Below are positions 40,309 to 49,977 of a stretch of 64,000 bases of DNA, one piece after another. A program made the translations under genes and the position numbers. Position 1 is the stretch's first letter, and every line of letters begins with the position of its first letter. This stretch comes from Ichthyophis bannanicus (Eukaryota; Chordata; Amphibia; Gymnophiona; Ichthyophiidae): the NCBI GenBank assembly GCA_033557465.1, contig CM066036.1, positions 724,483,828-724,547,827 of the forward strand. Direction: 5' to 3'. The notes under the pieces are model-generated. The model saw only the letters and a list, made by a program, of their open reading frames with translations, had not been told where the DNA came from and did no database searches.

Positions 40309-41703
40309 TATTTATTTATTAATTTATTTATTTTATTTAACAGTTTTTATATACCGCAGTATTCATCATCAGTGCGGTTTACATTAGACAACATATACCT
40401 ATCAATATAAAACTGACGTAGGTTTACAGATAACAGGGAAAATAAACTGGGTATGAACAGGGGAGAACTATATACAATTAAACAGGTAACATCATGGATT
40501 GGTATTTACAGAGATGCAGCACTTTCCACATTTTAATACCTTTGTTCTGGTTGTTGCTATGAGGAAGGCAGTTAATTGTGTCAGGCGGAAGGAAATTCTA
40601 CGGTATGTATGGAAGATTGAAGTGCAAAGTGAATAAATAGTGCTTAATGGCCTTTCTGAATTGAGTGATGTCCTTGATTGATCTGATGCTGGGAGGGAGT
40701 TTGTTCCAGCACCTGGGAGCATAATACACAAAAGCTCTGTTAGTGGTTAGTTGAGTCCATTTTGTGGAGATACTAGGAGTAACTAGTGTGTTTTTCGCTA
40801 CTAGTCTCCTGGACCTATTGTTTGGTGCATGGGTGAGGAGATTTGAGATCGATGTAGGAGATATTTTATTAATGGCCTTGAATGTGATGAGGAGAGTTTT
40901 ATATATTATTCTGCAACTTATCGGGAGCCAGTGTAAATCGATTAGTATTGGTGTTATATGATCTCTTTTTGACGCTCCAGACAAGATGCGGGCTGCCGCA
41001 TTCATCGCCAGTTGAAGTGGACTTAGTGTATTCTTGGGGAGGCCATGGAGAACGATATTCACATAGTCGAAGTGAGGTGTGACTATTGTTTGGAAATTTG
41101 TACAGAAATCTTTGGTCTCCAGCATTGGTTTCAGGTGGCGCAGTGTTTTTAACTTGTAGTAGATTGTCCTTACAGTGTTCATTATGTGCTCCTTAAGATT
41201 GAGTTGTTGGTCGATTATCACTCCAAGGTACTTTATGGTGGCCTTGATTGGAAGTTCTGCATCTCTTACTATGAGGGTAGGTGGTGGAGAAAATTGCTTG
41301 TTTCTTGTGGCTGTGAGTACTTCGGTTTTCTTGAAATTTATTCTCATGTTCTGATTGAGGAGCCAGTCCACTACTGCATTGAAGCAGTTGATTAGTGCAG
41401 AGTAGTTAGGATTTGATACATCGATCGGTGTGAAAATTAGTACATCATCTGCATATAATAGGCAAGATATACCGAAGTCTCTGGTGATTTGGCAGATTGG
41501 CTGCATATATATGTTAAAAAGCAGCGCAGATAAAGAGGAGCCTTGGGGTACTCCTTGTTTCTGTTGGAAGGGTTCAGATGTATTGTTGCCTATATGGACC
41601 TGTTGCCATCGATCTTCTAAGTATGATATACACCAGTCCAAAGCAAGGTTATGGATGCCTTTTTCGTGGAGTCTAGCTAGCAGAATCTTATGGTCAACTG
41701 AGT
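40309..41703 (-). mobile_element. L2-type LINE, 5'-truncated, well preserved
   Basis: The 3' UTR at 40309-40400 (plus strand TTTTATATACCGCAG and GTGCGGTTTACATT) is the L2-like tail hairpin also found at 4480, 5999, 8247, 45350, 47703 and 52704. The body is one 370-aa open frame. The element ends at about 41703, inside the first RT catalytic block (DSVDHKIL), where a 41-bp foldback begins. Confidence 0.9.
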
Positions 41704-41710
41704 CAAGCAA
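40598..41710 (-). CDS. L2-type LINE ORF2: RT core and C-terminus (370 aa, truncated)
   Basis: Open for 1.1 kb. Starts at the RT block LDSVDHKILLARL (residues 2-14), where the preceding F/L-D aspartate is lost by truncation. QGVPQGSSLSALLFNIYMQP is at 52-71 and catalytic LLYADDVLIF at 84-93. Then KYLGVIIDQQLNL, PHFDYVNIVLHGLPK, ITPILIDLHWLPISCRI. The end is WNKLPPSIRSI and FRKAIKHYLF. Both YADD aspartates are intact. The annotated Met lies in the fused foldback sequence, so the true polyprotein start is missing. Its 3' tail is shared by nearby SINEs. Confidence 0.9.
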   Translation of the reverse strand: MLDSVDHKILLARLHEKGIHNLALDWCISYLEDRWQQVHIGNNTSEPFQQKQGVPQGSSLSALLFNIYMQPICQITRDFGISCLLYADDVLIFTPIDVSNPNYSALINCFNAVVDWLLNQNMRINFKKTEVLTATRNKQFSPPPTLIVRDAELPIKATIKYLGVIIDQQLNLKEHIMNTVRTIYYKLKTLRHLKPMLETKDFCTNFQTIVTPHFDYVNIVLHGLPKNTLSPLQLAMNAAARILSGASKRDHITPILIDLHWLPISCRIIYKTLLITFKAINKISPTSISNLLTHAPNNRSRRLVAKNTLVTPSISTKWTQLTTNRAFVYYAPRCWNKLPPSIRSIKDITQFRKAIKHYLFTLHFNLPYIP

Positions 41711-41792
41711 AGAGTGAAAGCAAATTGATGACCATACATAAGATCAATTGCATCTTATGTATGGTCATCTATTTGCTTTCACTCTTTGCTTG
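41704..41792. repeat. 41-bp arm foldback at L2/PLE junction
   Basis: Arms 41704-41744 and 41752-41792 are inverted copies with one mismatch (CAAGCAAAGAGTGAAAGCAA and on) around a 7-nt loop CAATTGC. It marks the border between the truncated L2 and a plus-strand PLE tail; the GCTTG at the L2 end is shared by both. Confidence 0.85.
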
Positions 41793-42489
41793 TTGCATGC
41801 ATTGATATACATATAGTATAATGTTTTTCTTCTGGGATTGATTATCCTACTGTCCTTTGGCTTTTTCGCATTGCATGAGTGTGCTAGGGTATCACCCGGT
41901 TTTAATATGGTGTTCATTGTTCTTGCCCGTGTTCGGCTCGAATCTGCTTTATCACGTGACCAGCAGATATTTTTCCGTCTACAATTATTAGTATTATTTT
42001 TACTCCTTCTCACCGATCTCTCTCCCCCCTTTTTGTTTTTTAGTGCCCTTTGGTTACTACCTCAGTAGCGCAATAATTACAGATACTTATGAGGTTTTGT
42101 CTCTACAGTATTGGCTTTCCAAATATACAGTTTTGATTTGTAAGTATATTTTCAGTGTATGTATTATGATACTCATGGAGCAAGATCTCTCTGCACGGTT
42201 AACCATAATCAATTTGCTTGACGTTTGCTAATGTACCACATTAGCTTTTCTGTGTATAGAAGTATTGATTTATATTTATTGTCATGTCTTGCCTTTGTTC
42301 CTGTGCCTGTATTTGTTTATATGGAGTTTTTATCATATTATTTGTATGTTATATGCTTTGCTTTACCATGTATTGTTTATCTTTTTATTGCTATGTACTA
42401 TTTATGTTCTTAACTCTTCTTTGGGGGCTTTTTGTTTTTAATTGATTATTAAATTGTGTTTTATTGTTTTAAATGTTTTTAGCTGTATA
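41793..42489 (+). mobile_element. Penelope-like element 3' UTR (truncated)
   Basis: AT-rich DNA without coding, ending in the hammerhead motif at 42490. By analogy with the PLE at 25795-26926, this is presumably the 3' UTR of a 5'-truncated PLE with an inverted start (41704-41792). ORFs of 61-76 aa lack domains. Confidence 0.5.
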
Positions 42490-42527
42490 CCCCCTGAAGA
42501 AGGCGGCAACGCCGAAACGCGTTGGGG
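42490..42527 (+). ncRNA. Hammerhead-ribozyme motif (PLE type, complete core)
   Basis: Stem I CCCC (42490-42493) pairs with GGGG (42524-42527). The core strand CTGAAGA is at 42494-42500. Stem II is GGCG (42502-42505) and CGCC (42510-42513) with loop GCAA. GAAAC is at 42514-42518. Stem III is A-T and C-G around a 2-nt loop (42517-42522). T42523 is the expected cleavage position. All core positions are present. The minimal stem III is the known hallmark of Penelope-element hammerheads. Confidence 0.75.
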
Positions 42528-43105
42528 TTGGTCAATAAACATTGCTTATCATCCTTGACGACTCATCTCTTGCTCTTTGTGCACCCATTTTATGACAGGT
42601 CGCCATAGTGAGATGGGGAAGAGGGCTAATGCAACATTCATCTGTGCTCCACTCACACTCTGCTCTCAAGCACGCCAATAGCAGAATCACATATAAATAT
42701 GTGTGTACGTGTCATCATGCATGTTTATAAGTATGAGATAATTTGATAAGAAGCATTTTATGCATATATAATGGAATAATGGGCATATAAGGCAATTACA
42801 AAATTATCACCATTTGTTTCATATCTTAGAGAAAAAATAAAGAACTAGGGTAAAAATACTGGATTATTCTTTTACACTTTTAATTCACCGCTAATATTTT
42901 TTACATTTATATTAGCTGACCAGTATCTCAGGAAAGCCTAACAGTGAGAACAAAAGCTCAGAAATGACTCATTGATCCATTTTGTAGGTTCAATATAAAT
43001 TTCACTGCACTGACACAATAATGTCCCCAATAAAATGTGCTTATAAACAAATATTAAGCATGAATAAGTAAGTTGCTATAAATGCTTCATATCCATAAAA
43101 TAGCT
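42528..43105. other. PLE downstream remnant, then no gene
   Basis: 42528-42600 resembles the sequence 3' of the other hammerhead (AATAAACA). The rest is AT-rich and unrecognised. Confidence 0.35.
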
Positions 43106-43109
43106 ATTT

Positions 43110-43690
43110 CGTTATTTATATTTATTTATTTAAGTCTTCTGTACCACTGTATCTCCAATACTAAGTGATGTACATAATAACAATGTGGCCAACAGGGTTT
43201 ACATAGAACTATGTCAATATAGCATTATAAACAACATGAATAACAGCATAACCTTGTAACATAGGAACTATATAACATTGAATGGAATTATGGGGAGTAA
43301 TTATGGTGTGAGAGTCTTTGGTTGTGGAAGTCCAGAGGTGGGTTTTTAGCTTTTTTTCTGAAATCTATTAGGTCATTTGTGGCATGTAGGTTATCAGGCA
43401 GCTCATTCCAGAGAACTAGGGCAAATAATGAGAAAGCTTGTTTGGAGGTTGTGTGGCTCATCTTAGTAATTGTTGAAGGAGTATGTAGCATGTTAAGCAA
43501 GTCTGATCTTCTGACTTTAGTGTTTGGCATGTTTCCAATAAGAGATTGTGGATGTGTTGCTGATAGTTCATAGTTGATTTTGAAGATGGTTAGGAGGGCT
43601 TTATATCATTGGTGTTGGGAATAAAATTGATGTGTATAAAATGATACTGTGATAGTGGCTATAGGTCTTCATGAAAGAGATGAGTTAAAT
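43110..43690 (-). mobile_element. L2-type LINE C-terminal fragment
   Basis: The minus strand 43530-43288 encodes SKQAFSLFALVLWNELPDNL, then HATNDLIDFRKKAKNPP, the L2 C-terminal signature (AFSxxAPxLWNxLP...FRKxLK). The AT-rich tail TTTATTTATTTAAGTC at 43118-43140 is the 3' UTR end. 5'-truncated. Confidence 0.8.
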
Positions 43691-43989
43691 ATGCTGTTTA
43701 ATACATGTCGCAGGATAGAATATACTGTACTTTTAGAAGGGATGTCCTCTGTTCTCTCATCAGTAAGTTTTGCCACAGCATTATGTGAATAAAGAAATAA
43801 AAGAAAATATAGGAAGATATAGACAAGGATTTCTGTATTTTGTCCCAGTTATCCTAGATGTCACAATAGATCGGGTTGGGCAAAATTGCAGAGATGTATT
43901 GCTACATCTTTTAAACTTCTGGTAATGCCCAGCTTTCTACAGATTTGCTGGGAGGATTCATAATGCAGGCCTCAACAAATTTTCCTTAA
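43691..43989. other. No gene seen
   Basis: AT-rich DNA between two L2 elements. Confidence 0.3.
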
Positions 43990-44361
43990 ATGTATTCTAA
44001 ATAACCCTGAACCTACTCAAAACTCCATCTGACATGAAATCTAACCCCAACTTAGTGCCTGACACCATGGCACAATTCCTGCAGACCAGACAACTGACCA
44101 AGCTACTGCACTACCTTCTTGTCACTTACTCCACTAACCCTCCAGACAACAAAACCTAGTCATCTTTCAGGCAGCTATCAACCAGAGAGATAATCAACAT
44201 CATAAAAAACCCGAACTGCACCACCCCATCGCCTGGATCAAGATGTCAAAACATGACCTGGCTCCAAGCATTATGCACCTAGTCAATGCATCTCTGATGC
44301 TCTGCCACATTCCACCTCCCCTCAAGCAAACCTCAATCAGACCCTGCTCAAGAATCACGCA

Positions 44362-44682
44362 GTGGACCCCTCAGCCCCAGCCTCATACAGACATATATCG
44401 AGCATCCTGTCCCTGGCCAAAATTATAGAAAAGGCAGTACAGCTTCTGCTACAAGATTTCATAAACACCCACGCACTAATCGACAAACACCAACATGGCT
44501 TCAGACCACACCACAGCACTGAAACCCTTCTGACCTCCCTCCTCGACAACTTAAAGGTACACAGAAAGTATATCAGGGATTCATTCTCATCTTCCTCGAT
44601 GTCTCAGCAGCTTTTGACTCAGTCACTCATACACAACTATGCTCCTGCCTACACTCAATCGGAATCAGAGATACAGCCCTAA
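44362..44682 (+). pseudogene. L2 ORF2 RT N-terminal fragment
   Basis: The first 60 residues hold the RT fingers motifs (YRHISSILSLAKIIEK, HQHGFRPHHSTETLL). A frame change follows near residue 75, after which the translation is meaningless. Catalytic Asp lost by that frameshift. Confidence 0.85.
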
Positions 44683-45239
44683 AGTGGTTCACATCATACC
44701 TCTCTAACCGATCACAGCAAGAATCAGATCTAACACCTCCAAACCCTTCCAGCTGCTACAAGGTTTACCTTAAGACTCAGTCTTATCCTTACTGCTATTT
44801 AACATTTTCATTCAACCATTATGCATGCTCATAAAACAACATAAAACCCACTATCATCTGTATGCAGATGACACCGCAATCTCCACCACCAACCCTGACT
44901 ACTCCACAATCAGCAACTGCCTAGAAGAATGCAGTCAATGACTCAACGACCACAACATGCATATCTACCCCAGCAAAATGGAAGTCCTCATCATCTCTCT
45001 CCAAACAACCATCCTTCACCCCACCATCTACTATCAAGCTGGCCAACCTCACCCTACAGGTCAAACAATTCGTAAAATACCTAGGCGTCACACTGGACTA
45101 TCACTCCAACTTCCAATAACAGATTAAACAAGACAGCATACTTTAAAATGAGAACTCTGACACCTCCGCCCACTTCTGGACCCCAACGATTTTGAGAATG
45201 TATGCCGAGCCCTCATCACTGTACTTACTAACGAGATAA

Positions 45240-45424
45240 TTGTACAAGCCTGCATACTAAATTGTAAATAGTTGTTTTTACCTGTTAGCCTGTTATCCAT
45301 GTTTATTTACCCTGTTTATTGTAAGTGCATTGAAATACCCTCTTTGCACAAAAGGTTCCTGTAAACCACACTGATAATAAATAGTGTGGTATAGAAAAGC
45401 AATTAAATAAATAAATAATAAATC
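45240..45424 (+). mobile_element. L2 3' tail inserted in the L2 element
   Basis: The segment from TTGTAAATAGTTG through GTAAACCACACTGATAATAA, AGTGTGGTATAGAAAAGC to AATTAAATAAATAAATAATA is the 3' UTR of another L2 (the hairpin GTAAACCRCACTGAT / GTGYGGTATA). It sits between ITVLTNEIIVQAC-like and YANIICRAS-like coding of the host copy. Confidence 0.75.
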
Positions 45425-45453
45425 ACTCCCATCCTGGAGTATGCAAACATAAT

Positions 45454-45822
45454 TTGCAGGGCCTCCTTAAAGCCACGTTATTACCCTTACAGCTTGCCCA
45501 AACCTCCTCAGCCAGAATAATCACTGGCACAGGCCCACAAGAGCACATCACTCCCACTCTGAAAGTGAGAATCAAGTACAACATAGCCCTAACCATATTC
45601 AAAATCATCCACCAACTCCCTGCAAACATCCTCTGTCCCCTTCTTCAACAACCACTCCACAAGAGAACAACACATTCCACCAATAACAACCTCCTCTCAG
45701 TTCCAGCTACTTTTACTCAATCCAACAATACAACATCCAACAGAGCCTTCTCATTCTATGCCCCACTACTGGAATGCCCTCACACCAGAATTCTGATCTT
45801 CACAGACCTCACTGAATTTTGA
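45454..45822 (+). pseudogene. L2 ORF2 C-terminal fragment
   Basis: 122-aa piece: LLPLQLAQTSSARIITGTGP, HITPTLKVRIKYNIALTIFK, TTSNRAFSFYAPLLECP, then FTDLTEF. This is the L2 post-RT region and C-terminus; HWLPIxxR is deleted. Confidence 0.8.
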
Positions 45823-46112
45823 CGCAAGTTAAAAATCACCCTCTTCTTAGAACACGTTGCACAGACTCTGATCTACCCCTCCTCCCCATCCATCAGATCC
45901 ACACCAGAAACTCCCATAGAAAACCTCCATAGCATCAACATCACTCTTCATATACTCTTGCCACAGTCAGTCAAGTTGGATGTAAATAGTTATTATGTGT
46001 TCAGTTAATTTAACATTTAACAAATGTTCTATGTAAAATGTTTAGCTCACTGTTCCATGTAAACTACTGTGGCTTGTAGATACGGCAGTATAAAAATATT
46101 GCTAAATAAATA

Positions 46113-46634
46113 AATAAGTATGGCACAGAGCCTGCAGAGATCTAAGCAGACATAGATATGCCCCAACTCATGTCTTCATGCATTCTGACTATGACCACAT
46201 ATATACCCATGGATTAATAAAGCCATATGGTTGCTCTGTGGCTCCAAACACATGCCCAGTGTGTGTATGAGAGAAGGGTCATTGGTAAGTAGTTGCAACC
46301 TGTGGCTGTGACTCTGTAATGCTTTGTCAAGGCCCATCGCCACAGCATTCCCCTACACTTACCTCCCAATATGACATTGTTATGCAGTTCCCATATCACC
46401 TTCTGGTTTGACTGGAGCAAGCAGGGGGGAAGCGTGTATGTGTGCAACCCTCACCTCTGACTGAGCCTCCAGGCCTCAGGACACACCCGTTTGCACAGGT
46501 GAGAGGCCTGATTAATGCCAACTGCCATAACAGCTGTATCCGTGGCAATACTGTCAGCCCACTTAGTGCAGCTGCAACCTATAGGGAACTAGGCTGAAGT
46601 GGAGGGCTGACCTCTGTGAATGTCCATTTCAGTC
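46113..46634. other. No gene seen
   Basis: Mixed-composition DNA; a 77-aa minus ORF at 46214-46447 is unsupported. Confidence 0.3.
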
Positions 46635-46992
46635 ACCTAGTTGGTGACACTGGAAAGATACTGTGATTTGGAGGCCAAATTTAGGCTTTTGGGTAGGATG
46701 TTGAAATCCAGAACTCCCAGAGTAACATTCTCAGAAATGCTTCCTGCTCCACGTGCAAGACCCAAAACGCACGCAGAGCTCTGGAGTCTCAATGCGTGGC
46801 TGAGATGATGGTGCAAGAAAGAGGGTTTTGGATTTATTAGGAGCTGGGCAATATTTTGGGGAAAGGAAAAGCTTTTCCAAAAGGATGGGTTCCACCTTAA
46901 CCGGGATGGAATCAGGCTGCTGACATTAACCTTTAAAAAGGAGATAGAGCCGACAGTCACCTAAGAGCGTATGGTTCAGAAAAAATGGATGC

Positions 46993-47259
46993 TTGAGGGA
47001 TACTAGCAAAAGATTAAAATTAGGGCATATTGACAGAGAGATTCCAATAAAGACAAAAGTAACCAAAATGCCCTTAATTACAGAGCAGACAGAGATTAAA
47101 AATTCCAAATTAACCCTCTCTATGAATAACCAGAATAAAATACAACTTCTAAAATGCTTGTATACAAATGCTGGAAGTATGAAAGATAAGATGGGCGAGT
47201 TAGAATATATAGCACTAATTGAGAGGTTAGATAAGATTGGTATCACAGAGACCTGGTAG
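46993..47259 (+). pseudogene. CR1 ORF2 endonuclease N-terminus
   Basis: CLYTNAGSMKDKMGELEYIA, then RLDKIGITETW. The Asn of YTNAGS and the Glu of ITETW are conserved active-site residues of APE-type endonucleases. A stop follows TETW. Confidence 0.88.
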
Positions 47260-47362
47260 GAGGAGGACAGAAAATGGGATATTGTGATACCTGGGTCCAA
47301 TTATATCCTAATGATAGAGTAGATCAAATTGGTGGAGGGGTTGCACTCTGTTAGAGAGGGCA

Positions 47363-47668
47363 TTGAGTCACGCAAGAATCAAAGTTTTTCAGGAAACACA
47401 ATACATTGTAGAATCCCTATGGATCGAAATTCCAAGTAAAAAGGGGAAGGCAATGACAGTGGGAGTGTCCTATCGACTGCCTGGCCAGAATGAACAAATG
47501 GATGATGAAATGCTCAAAAAAATCAGGTTAGCTAACAAAAGTTACAACACAATAATAATAATGGATGATTTCAATTATCCTGATATCAGGAAGATAAATG
47601 AAATAAATGACTACTTCTTGGAGCAGCTGATTCATGAACCGACAAGAAGAGAAGCCATTTTGTCCTAG
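47363..47668 (+). pseudogene. CR1 ORF2 endonuclease, central part
   Basis: SLWIEIPSKKGKAMTVGVSY, RLPGQNEQMD, then YNTIIIMDDFNYPDIRK. MDDFNYPDI corresponds to GDFN with the catalytic Asp/Asn; the G is changed to D. The next frame gives the HEPTRRE text just before the SINE insertion. Confidence 0.88.
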
Positions 47669-47702
47669 TCCTTAATGGAACACAAGATCTAGTGCAAGAG
47701 AT

Positions 47703-47889
47703 TTATTTATTTATTTTATTTATACAGTTTTGTATACCGCCTTATCCTTCAATCAAAGCGGTCACAGCATAATTAGGGGTTTCATTTAACATGCAGGGAT
47801 ATGAGACACATACACTAATACTTACAGGGAACATGGGCAGTGGAGGGTTAAGTGGCTTGCCCAAGACCACAAGGAGCATCTGTGGGACT
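47703..47889 (-). mobile_element. SINE with L2-like tail, 6-bp duplication
   Basis: The minus strand starts inside the SINE body (TAGTCCCACAGATGCTCC, TTGTGGTCTTGGGCAAGCCA, CTTAACCCTCC). It ends in an L2-type tail (GATAAGGCGGTATACAAAAC, TGTATAAATAAAATAAATAA). Flanks are AGAGAT (47697-47702 and 47890-47895). It is inserted in the endonuclease of CR1 copy C. This copy shows directly that the SINE carries an L2-like 3' end. Confidence 0.85.
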
Positions 47890-48392
47890 AGAGATAAGAA
47901 TGTTGGTGCCACTTGGCAATAGCGATCATAGCATGATCACGTTTAATTTAATAAATGGAGGAAGGACAGCAAGGAAATCTACAGTACTACCTTTTAACTT
48001 TCAAAAAGGAGACTATGATAAAATGAGGAAATAGTTAAGAAAAAGCTAAAAGGAGCAGTTGCAAAGGTTAAAGATTTACATCAAGCATGGGTATTGTTTA
48101 AAAATACTATTTTGGAAGCCCATGACCAGCTGTATTCTACGCTTTAAGAAGCAGAAGGATGTCTAAAAAAACTGCCAGCATGGTTTAAAGGTGAGGTCAG
48201 AGAGGCTGTTGCAGCCAAAAAAGCATCTTTCGGAAATGGAAAAATGAGTCAAATGACAAAAACTGGAAACAACATAAGCACTGGCAAGTTACATTCAAGG
48301 CAATAATAAGGCAGGCAATTTGAAAAAAAAAGCCTGCTATGGAAGCAAAAACACATAATAACTTGTTTTACTTCATTTATTGAAAAACACAT

Positions 48393-48614
48393 GTGAGAGA
48401 GTCAGTTGGACCATTAGATGATAGAAGGCTAAAAGGGGCACTAAGAGGGGACAAGGTCATAGCAGAGAGACTGAATGAATTTTTTGCTTCAGTCTTTACT
48501 GAAGAAGATGTAGGGAAGTTACCTATGACTGAAATCATACTTAAAGTTGATGCTTCAGAAGAACTGAAAGAAATATCGATGAACCGGGAAGATGTATCAC
48601 AACTGTTTGATTAG
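48393..48614 (+). pseudogene. CR1 ORF2, RT N-terminal fragment
   Basis: MRESVGPLDDRRLKGALRGD, NEFFASVFTEEDVGKLPMTE, then SMNREDVSQLFD, nearly identical in wording to residues 1-70 of the 564-aa ORF at 36029-37723. A stop follows. Confidence 0.9.
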
Positions 48615-48741
48615 CAAATCACTTGAACCGGATGGTATACCTCCGAGGATGATGAAAGAACTGAAATAGAAGATTGCAAACCTACTATTAGTAATCTGTG
48701 AACTATCATTAAAATCTTCTGTAGTATCTGAAGATTGGCAA

Positions 48742-48930
48742 ATGGCCAATGTAATGTCAATTTTTAAAAAGGTTTCTAGGGATGATCCGGAAAACTACAG
48801 ACTGGTGAGCCTGTCATTAGTATCGGGCAAATTGGTAGAAACCATTATAAAGAACAAACTTACTGAACATGTAGATAGTCATGGTTTAATGGGAGAAAGC
48901 CAACATGGATTTAGCCAAGGAAAATCTTGA
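48742..48930 (+). pseudogene. CR1 ORF2, RT fragment
   Basis: NVMSIFKKVSRDDPENYRLV, SLSLVSGKLVETIIKNKLTE, HVDSHGLMGESQHGFSQGKS, the RT fingers region. Then a stop in place of the Cys of GKSCLTNL. Confidence 0.88.
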
Positions 48931-49252
48931 CTTACTAATCTGTTATATTTTTTGAAAGTGTGAATAAACAGCTAGACAGAGGCGAGACGGCTGATATAGT
49001 GTATCTGAATATTCATAAAGCCTTTGACAAGGTCCCTTATGAGATACTCTTAGGGGTATGTTTACTAAACCGTCTTAACGTAGCAGCGGCGATAAAGTGC
49101 AGGATGCCATAAAAGGAGTGGGCATTCCAGTCTTAAGGCAGCATTTTGGGTTATCGTGCGATAAAGTCCGTTTTCGTGCGATAGAGTGAGACGTGGCACG
49201 TTAACGTGCATTAGCCTTAATTAGGAATGCTGACCTCCAAACACAGCAACAG

Positions 49253-49733
49253 AGCTGTAGCACAATGGTTAATGCATTGCCTGATGAAACAGGGGTCATG
49301 AGTTCAATACCCCAGTGGGCCTAATGAGCAAGGCTGTCTGAAGCATTACCCTTTACTTTAAATCAGTGCTGTCTGAGACATTTTCTTTTTTAATTTAAAG
49401 TAGTGCTGCCAGCAAACACACCCTCACAGTGCCATAATCTAAGGTGCCGCATAAGGCGCCCTATAAGGCACTCCAGAGGGCACATTATAAAGTGCACTGT
49501 CCGCCTAGGCACCTTATAATGTTCCCTATAGGGCACCTTATAGGGTGCTTTATAGAGTGCCTTATAAGGCACCTTAAGGTTGCAGCACTGTGAGTGTGTT
49601 TTTGCTGGCAGCACTAATTTAAATTTAAAAAAAATAAAATGCCTCAGACAGCCCTATCAAATAATCCCACTGTGGGATCAAACCCATGATCTCTGGCTCC
49701 ATAGGCAGTAAAGTAACCAGTGGGCTACAGCTA
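49253..49733. repeat. Foldback with tRNA-like heads on both arms
   Basis: The left arm (plus) has an A box TAGCACAATGG (49258-49268) and a B box GAGTTCAATACC (49300-49311), then AAGGCTGTCTGAAGCATT. The right arm on minus has TAGCCCACTGG (49727-49717), GGGTTTGATCCC (49685-49674) and AGGGCTGTCTGAGGCATT. Further in, GTGCTGCCAGCAAACACA faces its complement near 49590. The centre (49438-49580) reiterates AAGGYRCC / GGCACCTTATA. Both arms run tRNA-like end outward, so the whole is about a 480-bp imperfect hairpin. Confidence 0.7.
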
Positions 49734-49884
49734 CTAGCAAACCCCTGGCTGGCTACAGAAGGACTTCAGGTCACCACACAAACTGTCTGCTGTGGTTACC
49801 AGGATAGGGTTAACCCACCTATACCCATGATGCAATGCACATGCAAATCAGCAGTCTACAGATGATCACAAGATGGGGTATGCA

Positions 49885-49977
49885 CCCCCACAGAACCTCG
49901 GCCTGGTAGGGGGAACTGACCGTGTGCACCCCACAGTGCCTCAGCCTGGTAAGGGGTACTGACCGTGTGTGTTACTG
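49885..49977. repeat. 47-bp tandem duplication
   Basis: Two copies of CCTCGGCCTGGTAGGGGGAA / CCTCAGCCTGGTAAGGGGTA followed by CTGACCGTGTG. They are part of the interior of the 49050-55262 interval. Confidence 0.6.

Larger units (their letters stand above)
43990..46112 (+). mobile_element. L2-type LINE, plus strand, decayed
   Basis: From about 44050 a pre-RT linker can be read, then DPSAPASYRHISSILSLAKI, IEKAVQLLLQDFINTHALID, KHQHGFRPHHSTETLLTSLL (44362-44560), then frameshifted SAAFDSVTHTQLC-like text near 44610. The second catalytic block is YADDT near 44860. The C-terminus is at 45454-45830 (RAFSFYAPLLECPHT). The 3' UTR ends at about 46112 with ACGGCAGTATAAAAATATTG and an AATAAATAAATA tail. 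An L2 tail is inserted at 45240-45424. Codon wording differs from the other L2 copies, so it is a separate subfamily. Confidence 0.85.
46635..49049 (+). mobile_element. CR1 family 1 LINE, copy C (ORF1 end, EN, start of RT)
   Basis: The only copy here that joins ORF1 and ORF2 of this family. 46640-46960 reads ELWSLNAWLRWWCKKEGFGF, then FQKDGFHLNRDGIRLL, the C-terminal part of the ORF1 esterase domain with the block V DGFH. ORF2 endonuclease follows (CLYTNAGSMKDKMGEL, DKIGITETW; VGVSYRLPGQNE, IIIMDDFNYPDI; LGNSDHSMITFNL). Next come the linker and RT N-terminus (VGPLDDRRLKGALRGDK, EEDVGKLPMTE), ending at the first catalytic block, KAFDKVPYEILL, at 49049. Interrupted by a SINE at 47703. Stops and shifts throughout. 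Confidence 0.9.

Noticed and set aside
41838..42413. Series of 61-76-aa hydrophobic ORFs
   Set aside because: They lie in T-rich sequence of a PLE 3' UTR; T-rich DNA gives Phe/Leu/Val-rich chance peptides.
49253..49330. Functional tRNA gene
   Set aside because: A and B boxes are present, but no consistent acceptor stem or anticodon loop can be drawn and the sequence is part of a larger inverted repeat.
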